A stretch of 64,000 nt of DNA, from positions 1-64,000 of the forward strand of contig JAMCQL010000032.1 of the NCBI GenBank assembly GCA_023381615.1, read 5' to 3'. Position numbers and translations under genes: made by a program. The stretch is from Bacteroidota bacterium (GTDB taxonomy: Bacteria > Bacteroidota > Ignavibacteria > Kryptoniales > JAKASW01). This document shows, piece after piece, positions 63,834 to 64,000 of this stretch; position 1 is the stretch's first letter, and each line of letters starts with the position of its first letter. Below the pieces are notes generated by a model, which saw nothing but the letters and a program-made list of their open reading frames with translations, made no database searches and had not been told where the DNA came from.

Positions 63834-64000
63834 TTATGTCCGCCCGCCAGCAGTCGCGGGCTTGTTTTATCCTTCTGACAAGTTGGAACTCGAACAGACT
63901 GTCCGGACACTTCTCAAGAAGGCAAGGGCTGATATTAAAATTGCAGTTCCGAAAAGATTATTTGGAATAATTTCTCCCCATGCAGGCTATCCCTTTAGCG
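63817..64000 (+). CDS. amrB: AmmeMemoRadiSam system protein B (MEMO1 family), partial
   Basis: Runs off the window. TTG at 63817 is chosen because ccggagg (63804-63810) lies seven bases before it and no ATG in frame exists: the ATG at 63836 is in another frame. VRPPAVAGLFYPSDKLELEQTVRTLL and IISPHAGYPFS (metal/active-site His) are the N-terminus of the MEMO family, related to extradiol dioxygenases. Overlaps the AMMECR1 gene by 17 bases. Confidence 0.88.
   Translation, partial: MLRERDYVRPPAVAGLFYPSDKLELEQTVRTLLKKARADIKIAVPKRLFGIISPHAGYPFS

Overview
The window comes from a bacterial chromosome of the FCB group, most likely an Ignavibacteria- or Kryptonia-like lineage next to Chlorobi. This is inferred from a type IX secretion sorting domain with the NYPNPFNPST signature (last ~90 residues of the protein at 57561-60152), the Bacteroidetes-type alternative GlmU, the fused NagB/PIG-L protein, LPS-type glycosyltransferases with an MsbA-like exporter, and many dispersed palindromic repeats between genes. 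No rRNA or tRNA gene was recognised. One structural RNA, RNase P RNA, is clear.

Region 1 (1-5000) is accessory. It holds a string of small, unrelated, same-strand genes, several with G+C-richer codon use than the rest: an N-terminally truncated DsrE-like gene, an orphan periplasmic binding protein, two SRPBCC proteins, an NTF2-like protein, a VOC protein and an alpha/beta hydrolase. Some are separated by sequences resembling integron attC sites, with stop codons embedded in the R'' box as in gene cassettes. No integrase is in the window. The next kilobase (5000-6120) is geneless and full of nested inverted repeats.

Region 2 (6120-22000) is housekeeping metabolism: a PASTA protein with Rpe; amino-sugar metabolism (NagB/PIG-L fusion, NagB, alternative GlmU); an AtuA-type gene pair; and a minus-strand amino-acid operon (thrC, lysC, argC, argB, two membrane proteins) followed by two oxidoreductases.

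Region 3 (22000-25600) is unstable: a repeat element interrupted by a second inverted-repeat element, the gutted remains of an Eco57I-type restriction-modification gene, and a tyrosine recombinase relative without its catalytic residues, which is translationally coupled to leuS.

Region 4 (25600-47600) contains leuS with LPS assembly genes (GT2, MsbA-like, GT9), an APC permease, a YyaL-type protein, a minus-strand cluster (DUF2007, Cys/Met PLP enzyme, pdxJ, rlmB), a second minus-strand cluster (glutaredoxin-like, lgt, PTS IIA, GMP/PMM fusion), and the pyrR-pyrB-pyrC operon behind a PyrR-binding leader.

Region 5 (47600-64000) carries a tiny promoter/small-ORF/terminator unit, then nif3, a zinc-ribbon coiled-coil gene, rnhA, rnpB, recJ, yebC, ruvC and ruvA in tight succession. 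These are followed by alr, manC, an RlpA-like lipoprotein, a large secreted amidase, a DMT exporter, a TrmH-family methyltransferase and the start of an AmmeMemoRadiSam cluster that runs off the window end. A recurring theme is palindromic repeat sequence inside functional genes: rnpB, ruvC and leuS all carry such segments.
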